Positions 1 through 7,958 are shown, numbered from the stretch's first letter. The stretch is DNA of 64,000 nucleotides from Kribbella pittospori (GCF_004331465.1 NZ_SJKB01000011.1:1-64000), one strand, 5' to 3'. Notes: a model not told the origin generated them from the sequence alone. Numbers and translations: made by a program.

Positions 1-164
1 GAGCAGGCAGCCCCTACTCGGCAACCCACGAATCTGTGCGAGTGAGGCCCCGGCCCGCAACCACCCAGCAACCCCGAGCGGTCACTTCATACCGTCTAGT
101 CCAACCTTCATTGGTCCCCTCCCCAGACAGAGCCCTCCAGGTGAGAGCGTGTCAGGCGGTCAGG

Positions 165-1553
165 TCAAGCGGGAGCCTTTCGAGAGGTGTCGAAACGGTC
201 GAGGACCTGGACCAGGATTTTGAGGGCTTGGTGGAGGTCGGGGGTGGTGGGGGTGGCGTAGCCGATGACCAGGCCGGGTGGGCCGGGGGTGGAGCGGCGG
301 TAGTCCGAGAGCGGGGCTACTACTACGCCCGCTTGGCGGGCCGCGGTGGTTATGGCTTGGTCGTTGAGGTGGGTGGGGAGGAGCAGGGTGATGTGGAGGC
401 CGGCTTCTTGGCCGATGATTTGGCCGTACGGGGCGAGGGCGGTGCAGGTGTGGAGGCGGCGGTCGGCGTACAGGCGGCGGCCTTTGCGGACGGTTTGGTC
501 GAGGTAGCCGTCGCGGAGCATGGCGAGCAGGGCGGCCTGCATCGGCCAACCGGGCCAGTCGCCGGACTCGGCGCGGAAGCGGGCCAGTCGGTCGACCATC
601 GCGTCGGAGGCGACGAGCCAGCCAAGCCGGAGCGCCGGGCTGATCGTCTTGGAGAGCGTGCCGAGATGGACCACCCGATCCAGGTCGAGTTGGGCGAGCG
701 CGGGCAGAGGCGCGACGTCGTACCGGAACTCGCTGTCGTAGTCGTCCTCGATCAGCATCGCGTCGTTGCGGCGTGCCCACCGGACCAACTCGTTGCGTCG
801 GGCAACGGGTAGCCGGCCGCCGAGCGGGTACTGGTGCGACGGCGTGACGTAGACGGCGGGGACCTCGGTCAGTGCGGAGACCCGCAGCCCGTCGGAGTCC
901 ACCGGTACGTCGACAACGTCGAGGTGATGGTCCCGCGCCGCGACGACCGCGTTCAGGTAGCCGGGATCCTCGATCGCGATCCGGTCGCCCGGCCGCCGGG
1001 TCACCGTGAGGATCAGCCGGAGGCCGTGCACGGTGCCGTTGGTGATCAGGATGTTCTCCGGCCCGCAGGCGATCCCGCGGACCCGGCCGACGTGATCGGC
1101 CAGCGCAGCTCGGAGCTCCGGCAGACCGGCGGCATCGTCGTACCCACGTGGTGGCGACTGCGTCGACACCTCCCGCCAGGCACGTCGCCAGCCCGGGTCC
1201 GGCGTCGGGGCGATGTACGGGATGCCAGGCCGCAGCGACAGCAGCTCGGCTGCCGGGTCCGGCTGGGGTGCGGCCCGGTGCCGTACGGCGGGCTGCAGCG
1301 GTACGACGTCCGTCACGTAGGTCCCGGCACCCGTGCGACCCTCGATCCACCCCTCGGCGTGGAGTTGGTCGTACGCCGCCTGGGTCACGGACCGGGACAC
1401 GGACAGGTCGCGGGCGAGGTCGCGGGTGGACGGGAGCCGGTGGCCGGACCGGAGCCGGCCGTCCAGGATCGCGGCCCGGAACTGCTCGGCCAGCTGCAGG
1501 TGCAGCGGCAGACCGGTACGGCGATCGATGGTCAGCGGCAGGGAGCTTTCCAC
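165..1553 (-). CDS. MocR/PdxR-type GntR-aminotransferase fusion regulator
   Basis: A 462-residue regulator of the MocR family. The N-terminus (about residues 10-75) is a GntR winged helix (LPLHLQLAEQFR, LPSTRDLARDLSVSRSVT). The rest is a class I aminotransferase fold with the PLP-binding lysine in LGTLSKTISP and the Asp/Tyr segment IEDDYDSEFRYD. Such proteins sense PLP or amino compounds and bind direct repeats upstream of vitamin B6 or transporter genes. The open frame runs much further upstream, but that part is antisense to the next gene. I place the start at the GTG that gives VESSLPLTIDRRTG, the usual length and N-terminus for the family. It is divergent from a pyridoxamine-phosphate-oxidase-like gene 69 bp away, which is its probable target together with itself. 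Confidence 0.9.
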   Translation of the reverse strand: MESSLPLTIDRRTGLPLHLQLAEQFRAAILDGRLRSGHRLPSTRDLARDLSVSRSVTQAAYDQLHAEGWIEGRTGAGTYVTDVVPLQPAVRHRAAPQPDPAAELLSLRPGIPYIAPTPDPGWRRAWREVSTQSPPRGYDDAAGLPELRAALADHVGRVRGIACGPENILITNGTVHGLRLILTVTRRPGDRIAIEDPGYLNAVVAARDHHLDVVDVPVDSDGLRVSALTEVPAVYVTPSHQYPLGGRLPVARRNELVRWARRNDAMLIEDDYDSEFRYDVAPLPALAQLDLDRVVHLGTLSKTISPALRLGWLVASDAMVDRLARFRAESGDWPGWPMQAALLAMLRDGYLDQTVRKGRRLYADRRLHTCTALAPYGQIIGQEAGLHITLLLPTHLNDQAITTAARQAGVVVAPLSDYRRSTPGPPGLVIGYATPTTPDLHQALKILVQVLDRFDTSRKAPA

Positions 1554-1622
1554 GAATGGACTACCTGATTCGCGCGGGAATGGACCGTGCCAGCATGCCA
1601 CTCCGGACGCGACTCTGGTGAC
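1554..1622. promoter_or_regulatory. Divergent control region with direct repeat GAATGGAC
   Basis: The 69-bp gap between the MocR-type regulator and the oxidase-family gene carries two exact GAATGGAC copies, at 1554-1561 and 1578-1585, 24 bp apart (about two helical turns). MocR/PdxR dimers are known to bind direct repeats rather than palindromes. Assigning this repeat as the operator is inference from position and spacing. Confidence 0.4.
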
Positions 1623-2303
1623 ATGACCACGACGCCGCTGCAGCCGACCGACCGGACCGCCCTGCGCCGCTCCAAGGAACGCGCCGCCACCGACCGCCAG
1701 GCGCTGTACGACGTACTCCTCGACGGCATGTTCTGCCACCTGGGTGTCGTCGTCGATGGTGCACCGCTGGTGCTGCCGACGGCGTACGGCGTGGACCTGG
1801 ACGAGGGACCGGACGGGACGCTGTACCTGCACGGGTCGGTCGCCGCCCGCAGTGTGGTCGCGGCGCCGCAGCAAACAATCTGCGTGACCATCACGCACGC
1901 TGACGGTCTGGTGCTCGCCCGCTCCGCGTTCCACCACTCGGTCAACTACCGGTCGGCGGTGATCTTCGGCGTACCGCGTCTGGTGACCGATCCGGACGAG
2001 AAACTGCACGCCCTCAACCGCATCGTCGACCACCTGGTGCCTGGTCGCTCCACCGCGGTCCGCCCGCCGAACCGCAAGGAACTCGCGAAGACCTCGGTCC
2101 TCGCGCTCTCCCTGACCGAGGCCTCGGTGAAGACCCGCTCCGGCCCTGCCAACGACGAGGAGCAGGACCTCGACCTGCCCTACTGGACTGGCGTGATCCC
2201 GCTCCATGTCGTCGCCGGCGAACCGGAGAACAACCCCGACTGCGACCTGCTGGTGCCTGCGCACATCCGCACTCGAGCGAACCTGCTCGGCGCACCGAGC
2301 TAG
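1623..2303 (+). CDS. Pyridoxamine 5'-phosphate oxidase-family protein
   Basis: A 226-residue FMN-binding split-barrel protein of the pyridoxamine 5'-phosphate oxidase-related group. Typical segments are the start of the barrel (LYDVLLDGMFCHLGVVVDG), LPTAYGVDLDEG and YLHGSVAARS. It resembles flavin nucleotide-binding relatives more than classical PdxH, so the substrate is uncertain. The start is ATG 1623; an in-frame upstream codon at 1587 would extend into the regulatory gap. Its partner is the divergent PLP-binding MocR-type regulator, which supports a link to B6 or flavin metabolism. The stop codon overlaps that of the convergent ABC permease by a few bases. Confidence 0.85.
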   Translation: MTTTPLQPTDRTALRRSKERAATDRQALYDVLLDGMFCHLGVVVDGAPLVLPTAYGVDLDEGPDGTLYLHGSVAARSVVAAPQQTICVTITHADGLVLARSAFHHSVNYRSAVIFGVPRLVTDPDEKLHALNRIVDHLVPGRSTAVRPPNRKELAKTSVLALSLTEASVKTRSGPANDEEQDLDLPYWTGVIPLHVVAGEPENNPDCDLLVPAHIRTRANLLGAPS

Positions 2304-3082
2304 GCCACCGTCCCCTTGTTGTAGTTCTTCTGGGCCCAGAAGTAGCCGACCACGGCGATCGCCGCGCACCAGGCCAGCGCGAGCCAGCCGTCGCCGCTGT
2401 CCATCGGCGTACCCAGCAGCAGGTGCCGCAGGGTGTTGATGGTCGGAGTGAACGGCTGGTACTCGGCGAACCAGCGGATTCCGCTCGGCATCGACTCCAG
2501 CGGAATGAAGGTGTTGCTCAGGAACGGCAGCAGCAGGGAGATCGGCAGGACGACGTTGCTCGCCGCCTCCGGTGTCTTGCTGGTCAGGCCCAGCGCGATC
2601 GCGAACCAGGTCAGCGCGACGGTCAGCGCGATCATCAGGCCGGCTGCCAGCAGCCAGTCTCCCAAGGACGCGTTCGGGCGGAACCCGATCAGGACGGCGA
2701 AGCCGACCACCAACGCCAGGCTGACCATCGTCACGAGCACGTTGCCCAGCACATGTCCGGTCAGTACGGCGGGCCGGAAGATCGCCATCGTCCGGAACCG
2801 CGCGACGATGCCCTCGGTCATGTCCATGCAGACGGCCACCGCGGGAGACATCGTCCCGGACGCGATCGACATCAGCAGGATGCCCGGGGTGAGGAAGTCG
2901 ATGTAATCGAAGCCGGCGCCGCCGCCGAGACCTGCCGAGAACGTGTCGCCGAAGACGAGGCCGAACAGCAGGATCATGATCACCGGCATCCCGAGGGCGC
3001 CGAGGGACAGACCGGGGTAGCGCTGGGCGTGCCGCAGGTTGCGGCGCAGCATGGTGGCGGTGTCCTGTACTGCGTAACTCAT
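2300..3082 (-). CDS. ABC-2 type permease, DrrB-like exporter subunit
   Basis: A 260-residue membrane protein of the ABC-2 family with about six hydrophobic segments, for example GMPVIMILLFGLVFG, VLGNVLVTMVSLALVVGFAV and ALTWFAIALGL. The conserved PISLLLPFLSNTFIPLESMP segment is typical of DrrB/daunorubicin-resistance permeases. It should form the membrane channel for the ATPase encoded just upstream, with which it overlaps by 4 bp (translational coupling). Such DrrAB pairs export hydrophobic drugs or lipids; the substrate cannot be read from sequence. It is third in a probable operon headed by the EXLDI-type gene. Confidence 0.88.
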   Translation of the reverse strand: MSYAVQDTATMLRRNLRHAQRYPGLSLGALGMPVIMILLFGLVFGDTFSAGLGGGAGFDYIDFLTPGILLMSIASGTMSPAVAVCMDMTEGIVARFRTMAIFRPAVLTGHVLGNVLVTMVSLALVVGFAVLIGFRPNASLGDWLLAAGLMIALTVALTWFAIALGLTSKTPEAASNVVLPISLLLPFLSNTFIPLESMPSGIRWFAEYQPFTPTINTLRHLLLGTPMDSGDGWLALAWCAAIAVVGYFWAQKNYNKGTVA

Positions 3083-4035
3083 TTCGTCGTCACCTTCTCG
3101 TGCGAAGTCTCAACAGTGGGCTGACCGGTGACGGCGAAGAACACGTCGTCCAGGTCGGGGGTGTGGACCGTCAGTTCGTCGACCTCGAGCGAGGCGTCGT
3201 CGATCCGGGCCAGCAGAGCGCGCAGCGAGTGCACGCTGCCGTCGTTCGGCACCTGCAGGACCAGTGCCTCCTCGTCCCGCGCCGCGGCCGGCAGGACCTC
3301 GGACGCGAGGGCGAAGTCGTCGGGCGCGGTGAACCGGAGCCGGACATGTCCGCCCGGTACGAGCCGCTTCAACTGCTCGGCCGTCCCCTGCGCGACCAAC
3401 CGCCCATGATCGAGTACGGCGATCTGGTCGGCGAGCTCATCCGCCTCGTCCAGGTACTGCGTGGTCAGGAGCACCGTGACGCCGCCGGCGACCAGCTCGC
3501 GGATCAGCTGCCACATGCTGTGCCGGCTGCGCGGGTCCAGGCCGGTGGTCGGCTCGTCCAGGAAGATGATCCGCGGATCGCCGACCAGCGTCATCGCCAG
3601 GTCGAGCCGGCGCTTCATGCCGCCGGAGTACGTCGAGGCCATCTTCGAGCCGGCCTCGACCAGGTCGAACCGCTCCAGCAGTTCGTCCGCCCGGAGGCGG
3701 GCCTCGCGACGGCCGAGGTGGTGCAGGTCGGCCATCATGATCAGGTTCTCGCGGCCGGTGAGCAGACCGTCGACCGCGGAGAACTGTCCGGTGACGCCGA
3801 TCGCCGACCGGACGCCCTCGGGGTTCTGGCGCAGGTCGAACCCCGCGACCCGGATCTCGCCGGCGTCGGCCGCGATCAGGGTGGACAGGATCTGCACCGC
3901 GGTGGTCTTGCCGGCGCCGTTCGGGCCGAGCAGGGAAAAGATGGTGCCTTCGGCAACGTTCAGGTCGATGCCGTCCAGCACGAGCTTGTCGCCGTAGGAC
4001 TTGCGCAGTCCGCGGACGTCGATGGCTGATGACAT
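3079..4035 (-). CDS. ABC transporter ATP-binding protein, DrrA-like
   Basis: A 318-residue ABC ATPase with Walker A GPNGAGKTT near residue 40, signature TYSGGMKRRLDLA, and Walker B IIFLDEPTTGLDP. The C-terminal extension of about 90 residues (LTVHTPDLDDVFFAVTG) is characteristic of DrrA-type exporters. It energises the permease that overlaps its 3' end by 4 bp. The gap of 136 bp to the upstream EXLDI-type gene contains a stepped hairpin, so read-through from that gene may be modulated. Confidence 0.92.
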   Translation of the reverse strand: MSSAIDVRGLRKSYGDKLVLDGIDLNVAEGTIFSLLGPNGAGKTTAVQILSTLIAADAGEIRVAGFDLRQNPEGVRSAIGVTGQFSAVDGLLTGRENLIMMADLHHLGRREARLRADELLERFDLVEAGSKMASTYSGGMKRRLDLAMTLVGDPRIIFLDEPTTGLDPRSRHSMWQLIRELVAGGVTVLLTTQYLDEADELADQIAVLDHGRLVAQGTAEQLKRLVPGGHVRLRFTAPDDFALASEVLPAAARDEEALVLQVPNDGSVHSLRALLARIDDASLEVDELTVHTPDLDDVFFAVTGQPTVETSHEKVTTK

Positions 4036-4115
4036 GGGTCTTCCTCGGGTGAAAGTGGGCAGGGTGAACCTGACCCAGTGGCTGAAAGGGTCTGTGGGAG
4101 GAGATTCAGGGCGTG

Positions 4116-4155
4116 CTGATCCAGCCGGCCGGCCTGTTGTCAGGCGCCGGATCAG
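4116..4155 (-). terminator. Stepped hairpin between the EXLDI gene and the exporter genes
   Basis: Three nested 5-bp stems are visible: CTGAT/ATCAG, CCGGC/GCCGG and GCCTG/CAGGC, around a TTGT loop. No T-run follows on the minus strand. It could be a partial terminator or processing site that sets exporter expression relative to the regulator. Function is inferred from structure and position only. Confidence 0.35.
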
Positions 4156-4171
4156 CGAGGTTCAGTGGGGA

Positions 4172-4696
4172 CTAGATGTCGAGGTCCTCCACCGTGGGGT
4201 GGCTCGAGGCTTCCTCGACCAGTTCGTAGAGGTCCTCGGGGATCAGCTCGCGGAGCTCCTCGATGGTGTCGACGACATCGAGGGTGGCCTCGCCCTGGGC
4301 CATGCTCCAGGACTGGTCGGTGCTCCAGTTGCCGATCCAGGAGCGCCAGCCGCTCAGGTACTGCTCGTCGTCGGCGCCCACGGTGAAGAGGTTGCTGCGG
4401 TCCGCGTGCAGCACGTACTTGCCGGTCCGGCTCCGGTAGACCTTGAAGGCCTCGTAGCCGTTCTTGCTGGATCGGCCGCCCTCGGCGAGCAGTACGCCGG
4501 AGAACCGCTGCTTGCGGCCGGTCCCCCGGCCCACCCGCACGGTGATCTCGTCGTACCCCTCGAGCCGGCCTTCCTCCAGTTCGACGTACTTGCGCAGCGC
4601 GATCGAGATCGCCGAGGACAGGTTCCCGGCGAGCTCCTGCGCCTTCTTGTACAGCGGCAGGTCGTCGTCCGACACGTAGATCGTCTTGTTAGGCAT
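4172..4696 (-). CDS. EXLDI-type protein with ribbon-helix-helix N-terminus, probable autoregulator
   Basis: A 174-residue protein. Residues 1-42 fit a ribbon-helix-helix DNA-binding fold: a basic beta strand (NKTIYVSDDD), helix (LPLYKKAQELA), a GNLSS turn, and helix (AISIALRKYVELEE). The rest is a conserved actinobacterial domain ending in VEDLDI, matching the C-terminal motif that names the EXLDI family (family name from memory). The start is ATG 4694-4696 behind an AGGAGG at 4701-4706. It heads a co-directional set with a DrrAB-like exporter. Five 12-bp repeats cover its promoter, as expected for a cooperative RHH autorepressor. The ligand or signal is unknown. Confidence 0.82.
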   Translation of the reverse strand: MPNKTIYVSDDDLPLYKKAQELAGNLSSAISIALRKYVELEEGRLEGYDEITVRVGRGTGRKQRFSGVLLAEGGRSSKNGYEAFKVYRSRTGKYVLHADRSNLFTVGADDEQYLSGWRSWIGNWSTDQSWSMAQGEATLDVVDTIEELRELIPEDLYELVEEASSHPTVEDLDI

Positions 4697-4708
4697 TCGC
4701 CCTCCTCC

Positions 4709-4764
4709 TACGTAGAACTATACGCAGAAGGCTACGCAGATGTCTACATATATCTCTACGTAGA
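4709..4764 (-). promoter_or_regulatory. Five 12-bp operator iterons overlapping the EXLDI promoter
   Basis: Copies start at 4709 (TACGTAGA), 4721 (TACGCAGA), 4733 (TACGCAGA), 4745 (TACATATA) and 4757 (TACGTAGA), exactly 12 bp apart. The outer copies contain the palindrome CTACGTAG. On the minus strand a good sigma-70-type promoter lies inside the array: -35 TAGACA (4741-4746), 18-bp spacer, -10 TATAGT (4717-4722). Transcription should start near 4710, just before AGGAGG and the ATG. Binding to the array would block RNA polymerase. Occupancy by the EXLDI-type protein is inference. Confidence 0.75.
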
Positions 4765-4817
4765 CGCGGAGCCGGCCACGACGAGGCTCGTCGCGGCCGG
4801 CTCGGGTGATCGGTGGC

Positions 4818-5426
4818 TCAGCTGGGTGAGTAGAGCCACGGCTGCTTGAGGTCGAAGAACTCCGGCGGACCGGCGGCGAGAGCGTTCATCTCGTCCATGT
4901 CCGCCTGCAGTTCCGGCGGGACCTCCTTCTGCTCTCCTGCGCGGGCCTCGGCCTCGGTGGAGAAGTACATCGCCATCGTGTAGTTGCCCTGGTCGTACAT
5001 GGCGACCTCGCTGCCGAGGATCTCGGGCCGGAACGCGGCCCATTCGTCCCGGTGCTGCCCCATCACTTCACGCGCGCGCTCCGGGTTGCTGCCGGCGCCC
5101 TGCATGACCTGCACGAAACCGGCCGAGTCCGGGTTCCCCTGCACATCCAGGACCACGTCCTCGGTGTCGTGGAAGGTGGCACCGCTGCTGAGCAGCGACG
5201 AGAACTCGTGCCACCACTTGTCCTGCGCCGGCGAGTCGCTGTTCCGTCGGGCGGCGTCGGCGGAGTCGAAGCGAGCCAGCGCGATGAACCGTCCGTCCGC
5301 GGTGACACCGGCCGTGGTCCCCAGCCAGCCGGACGCCTCGGGCGCCAGTTCTTCCATCCACCGATCCATCGCGGCGTGCGCCTGCTCGGTGTCGGTGACC
5401 TGCCCCTGAATGACCTGTACGAACAT
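4818..5426 (-). CDS. Hypothetical protein with two ferredoxin-like (ABM-like) repeats
   Basis: A 202-residue soluble protein built from two related halves. The first begins FVQVIQGQVTDTEQAHAAMD, the second FVQVMQGAGSNPERAREVMG at about residue 103. Each half then has an antiparallel-sheet pattern (FIALARFDSADAARR; YTMAMYFSTEAEAR). This suggests an intramolecular dimer of dimeric alpha-beta barrel/antibiotic-monooxygenase-like folds. No catalytic residue can be assigned, and no function is claimed. It is on the minus strand, ending 53 bp before the iteron array of the next gene. Confidence 0.75.
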   Translation of the reverse strand: MFVQVIQGQVTDTEQAHAAMDRWMEELAPEASGWLGTTAGVTADGRFIALARFDSADAARRNSDSPAQDKWWHEFSSLLSSGATFHDTEDVVLDVQGNPDSAGFVQVMQGAGSNPERAREVMGQHRDEWAAFRPEILGSEVAMYDQGNYTMAMYFSTEAEARAGEQKEVPPELQADMDEMNALAAGPPEFFDLKQPWLYSPS

Positions 5427-5474
5427 GATGAGACCCTCCCCGTCTCCTCGGGCCGTAGGTCGGCGTTTTCGACG

Positions 5475-6092
5475 TTACGCCCGGCTCTCCGCCTCGTCGA
5501 CGGCCGTCATCGTGACGGTCCGCTGACGCTTCGCACGGTGGATGCGGGCGAGCATGAGGACGCTGGCGAGGATGCCGGTGGCGCCTAGGGTGATCAGGCG
5601 CGGGTCGGTTTTCCACAGGCCGAAGACGAACCAGCAGGACAGTTCGCCGAACACCAGCGCCCAGGTGCCTTCGGAGATGCCGGTCGGGCGTGCGGTCCGG
5701 TACGCCGTCCACACCGACGGCGTGACCTGGACGATCGAGGCGGCGGCGAGCAAGGTGCCCAGGCCGATCCGCCCGCCTATGGCAGCGGCCAGCACGAGTA
5801 GACCCACCCAGCCGCAGATCCATGCGATCGCGCGCCGGTTCACCGCGCCACGTCGTACCAGCATCACCGAGAGGGTGCCGGCCAGGATGGCTGCCCCTGT
5901 GGACGGCAGGCTCGCGGTCCAGTAGCCCGAGGCCATGAAGTACGCGAACCAGGCCGCGTTGTTCGCACTCGTCAGCGTCGCCCAGGACCAGGAGACGCCG
6001 GCCGTGTCACCCGTGCCGCGGAGCTTGAGGAGCTGCGGCAGGTACTGCGGAATCCCGAAGCAGGCGGCGAGGATGGGCAGGAAGTCCAGCAT
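5475..6092 (-). CDS. PQ-loop (SWEET-like) membrane protein, duplicated
   Basis: A 205-residue membrane protein with two PQ-loop repeats. The first is FGIPQYLPQLLKLRGTGDTA followed by VSWSWATLTSANNAAWFAYF; the second is IVQVTPSVWTAYRTARPTG followed by WALVFGELSCWFVFGLW. About seven hydrophobic segments are seen, so it is a full-length SWEET/PQ-loop-like architecture rather than a half-size SemiSWEET. It probably moves a small solute such as a sugar or amino acid; the substrate is unknown. An -10-like TAATCT (6099-6104, minus strand) ends 6 nt before the ATG, consistent with a leaderless message. It is divergent from an Lrp-family regulator. Confidence 0.78.
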   Translation of the reverse strand: MLDFLPILAACFGIPQYLPQLLKLRGTGDTAGVSWSWATLTSANNAAWFAYFMASGYWTASLPSTGAAILAGTLSVMLVRRGAVNRRAIAWICGWVGLLVLAAAIGGRIGLGTLLAAASIVQVTPSVWTAYRTARPTGISEGTWALVFGELSCWFVFGLWKTDPRLITLGATGILASVLMLARIHRAKRQRTVTMTAVDEAESRA

Positions 6093-6173
6093 GGCGCAAG
6101 ATTACTGCTGAATCGACGACTTTATCGTGCGAATTCATGCTCACATCGCGGGATCGCGGCTAGGATCTGGGTC

Positions 6174-6620
6174 ATGGACGCGATCGATCGCAAGATCCTT
6201 GCGGTGCTTCAGGCGGAGGGCCGGCTGACTGTCACCGAACTCGCCCAACGGATCGGGCTGAGTGCGGCGCCCTGTCACCGGCGGCTGCGGGAGCTGGAGC
6301 GGTCCGGAGTCATCAGTGGATACCGGGCCGTCATCGATCCGGGCGCGGTCGGGCGCGGGTTCGAGGTGCTGCTCGCGGTCACGATGGACCGGGAGGAGTC
6401 GGTGGCCGGGTTCGAGTCCGGGCTGGCCGAGATCCCCGAGGTGGTGCATGCCGAGCGGCTGTTCGGGGAGCCGGACTACTTCGTCCGGGTGGCGACGGCC
6501 GACATCGGCGCGTTCCAGCGGCTGCGCGACGAGCGGCTGGCCCGGCTGCCCGGCGTACAGCGGCTGACCTCGACGATCGTGATGAAGAAGGTGGTGGACA
6601 ACCGCCCGCTGCCAACGTGA
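6174..6620 (+). CDS. Lrp/AsnC family transcriptional regulator
   Basis: A 148-residue Lrp/AsnC protein. The N-terminal HTH is DRKILAVLQAEGRLTVTELAQR with recognition helix LSAAPCHRRLRELERSG. The C-terminal RAM/ACT-like domain starts near residue 65 (GFEVLLAVTMDRE) and contains VVHAERLFGEPDYFVRV. Such proteins are octameric amino-acid sensors. The likely target is the divergent PQ-loop transporter gene 81 bp away. A TAGGAT at 6161-6166 sits 7 nt before the ATG, suggesting a leaderless or nearly leaderless transcript. Confidence 0.92.
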   Translation: MDAIDRKILAVLQAEGRLTVTELAQRIGLSAAPCHRRLRELERSGVISGYRAVIDPGAVGRGFEVLLAVTMDREESVAGFESGLAEIPEVVHAERLFGEPDYFVRVATADIGAFQRLRDERLARLPGVQRLTSTIVMKKVVDNRPLPT

Positions 6621-6624
6621 ACGG

Positions 6625-6763
6625 TGTGGAAACTCATCCACTCAAACCCTACTTATCCACAGATTTGGCCGAGTTTCGGCCGGATTCGGTGGAGAAGTCG
6701 ACGGTGAGCTGGGGATAAGTTCGCCAAAACGGTGTGCACAACTGGGGATATGGATGTGGATAA
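6625..6763. other. DnaA-box cluster in gene-free DNA near crgA
   Basis: The 195-bp gap between the Lrp gene and crgA contains three perfect DnaA boxes: TTATCCACA at 6653-6661, TGTGCACAA at 6733-6741 (inverted TTGTGCACA) and TGTGGATAA at 6755-6763 (inverted TTATCCACA). TGGGGATAA at 6710-6718 has one mismatch, and weaker copies lie at 6625-6633 and 6634-6642. There is no dnaA or dnaN alongside, so this is not the standard actinobacterial oriC location. It could be a DnaA-titrating or reactivating site close to the origin. Function is inferred. Confidence 0.65.
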
Positions 6764-6815
6764 CTCCACCGCTGTGATTCCGGACAGGTCCGGTTCACCG
6801 GCTGGTGTCAGTGCG

Positions 6816-7076
6816 TCAGACCCATTGGGTGGAGACGACGAAGCCGACCGCGATCAGGCCCATGCCGATCAGCAGGTTCCAGTTGCCCAGGTCGTCCATC
6901 AGCGGAATGTTCTGGCCGGCCACATAGAAGACGACCAGCCAGGCGAGCCCGAGCAGCCAGCAGGCCAGCATCACCGGCGCGACCCACACGCGGCTGGTGG
7001 TGCGCGGCTTCTTCGGCGTCTTCTGCACCTTGACCTTGTCGGTCTTCTTCTTGTTGCGACTGCTCGACTCGGGCAC
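6816..7076 (-). CDS. crgA: Cell division protein CrgA
   Basis: An 86-residue small membrane protein with a Lys-rich N-terminus (SSSRNKKKTDKVKVQKTPKK) and two transmembrane helices (VAPVMLACWLLGLAWLVVFY and LLIGMGLIAVGFVVS), ending in the typical STQWV. CrgA recruits or coordinates FtsZ-ring and peptidoglycan synthesis proteins in actinobacteria. The start is GTG behind AAGGAG with 7-nt spacing. It lies beside the DUF881 and trpG genes, exactly as in mycobacteria and streptomycetes, and next to the DnaA-box cluster. Confidence 0.93.
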   Translation of the reverse strand: MPESSSRNKKKTDKVKVQKTPKKPRTTSRVWVAPVMLACWLLGLAWLVVFYVAGQNIPLMDDLGNWNLLIGMGLIAVGFVVSTQWV

Positions 7077-7187
7077 GGCTGAACTCCTTGTAAGGACGCA
7101 TAAGCTGACCTCTGAGGCCAGGAGGCCCGGACCTGTCGGGTCCGGTCCGGGGTTAGCGTAGTGCAGACAGCAACATGGAGATCACAG

Positions 7188-7958
7188 GTGCGTAGGTTCA
7201 AGCGGATTTCGCTGTGGCGCGTGGGGGCACCCCTGGCGCTGCTGTGCGCCGGTCTGCTGTTCGCGACCAGCGCCACCAACGCCCGGGGCACCGACCTGCG
7301 TCCTTCCCGCAACACTACGCTCGCCGGGCTGGTGGAGGAACAGAGTCGGCGCAGCGCGAGCCTGGTCCGCCAGCACGCGGCGCTGACCCAGGACATCGAG
7401 AAGCTGCAGGAGCAGCAGGGTTCGATCGATCCGGCGCTGTCCAAGAAGCTCCAGGACCTGTCCGAGGACGTCGGGACCACGCCGGTCACCGGTCCGGGTC
7501 TGACGGTGACGCTGAAGGACGCGCCGTCCGAGGTGGTCAAGGAGAACCCGGACGTCGACGCCGACTGGTTGGTCATCCACCAGCAGGACATCCAAGCGGT
7601 CGTGAACGCGCTCTGGGCCGGTGGCGCCGACGCGCTGATGATCCAGAACCACCGGGTCATCTCCACCACCGGGATCAAGTGCGTGGGGAACTCCGTAGTA
7701 CTGCACGGGGTGCCCTACCTGCCGCCGTACAAGATCACCGCGATCGGTGACCGGCGCAAGCTGCAGCAGGCGCTGGACGACTCGCAGTACATCGAGAACC
7801 TGCAGGACTATGTGGTGAAGTTCCAGCTCGGCTACGAGGTGAAGAACGAGTCGTCGATCGCGATGCCGGCGTACGAGGGCACGCTCGACCTGCAGAGTGC
7901 GACCGTGCCCGGGTTCGAGCACACCCCGTCGGTCAGCCCGACCGCCAGCGGCCGGTAA
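7188..7958 (+). CDS. DUF881 family membrane-anchored protein
   Basis: A protein of about 256 residues with one N-terminal transmembrane anchor (GAPLALLCAGLLFATSATNA), a short coiled coil (RRSASLVRQHAALTQDIEKL), and the DUF881 core (GPGLTVTLKDAP, DADWLVIHQQDIQAVVNALW, GADALMIQNHRV, GNSVVLHGVPYLPPYKITAIG). The family is found beside division and origin-proximal genes of Gram-positives and is predicted to act outside the membrane; its biochemical role is unknown. I prefer GTG 7188, with GGAG eight nt upstream. GTG 7161 is an alternative without a clear ribosome-binding site. It is 8 bp upstream of trpG/pabA. Confidence 0.85.
   Translation: MRRFKRISLWRVGAPLALLCAGLLFATSATNARGTDLRPSRNTTLAGLVEEQSRRSASLVRQHAALTQDIEKLQEQQGSIDPALSKKLQDLSEDVGTTPVTGPGLTVTLKDAPSEVVKENPDVDADWLVIHQQDIQAVVNALWAGGADALMIQNHRVISTTGIKCVGNSVVLHGVPYLPPYKITAIGDRRKLQQALDDSQYIENLQDYVVKFQLGYEVKNESSIAMPAYEGTLDLQSATVPGFEHTPSVSPTASGR

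Noticed and set aside
1554..2369. N-terminal extension of the MocR-type gene to 2369
   Set aside because: The extension is antisense to the oxidase-family gene; the family N-terminus starts at GTG 1553.
6625..6763. The chromosomal oriC itself
   Set aside because: Actinobacterial oriC normally has many more boxes and lies between dnaA and dnaN, neither of which is here.
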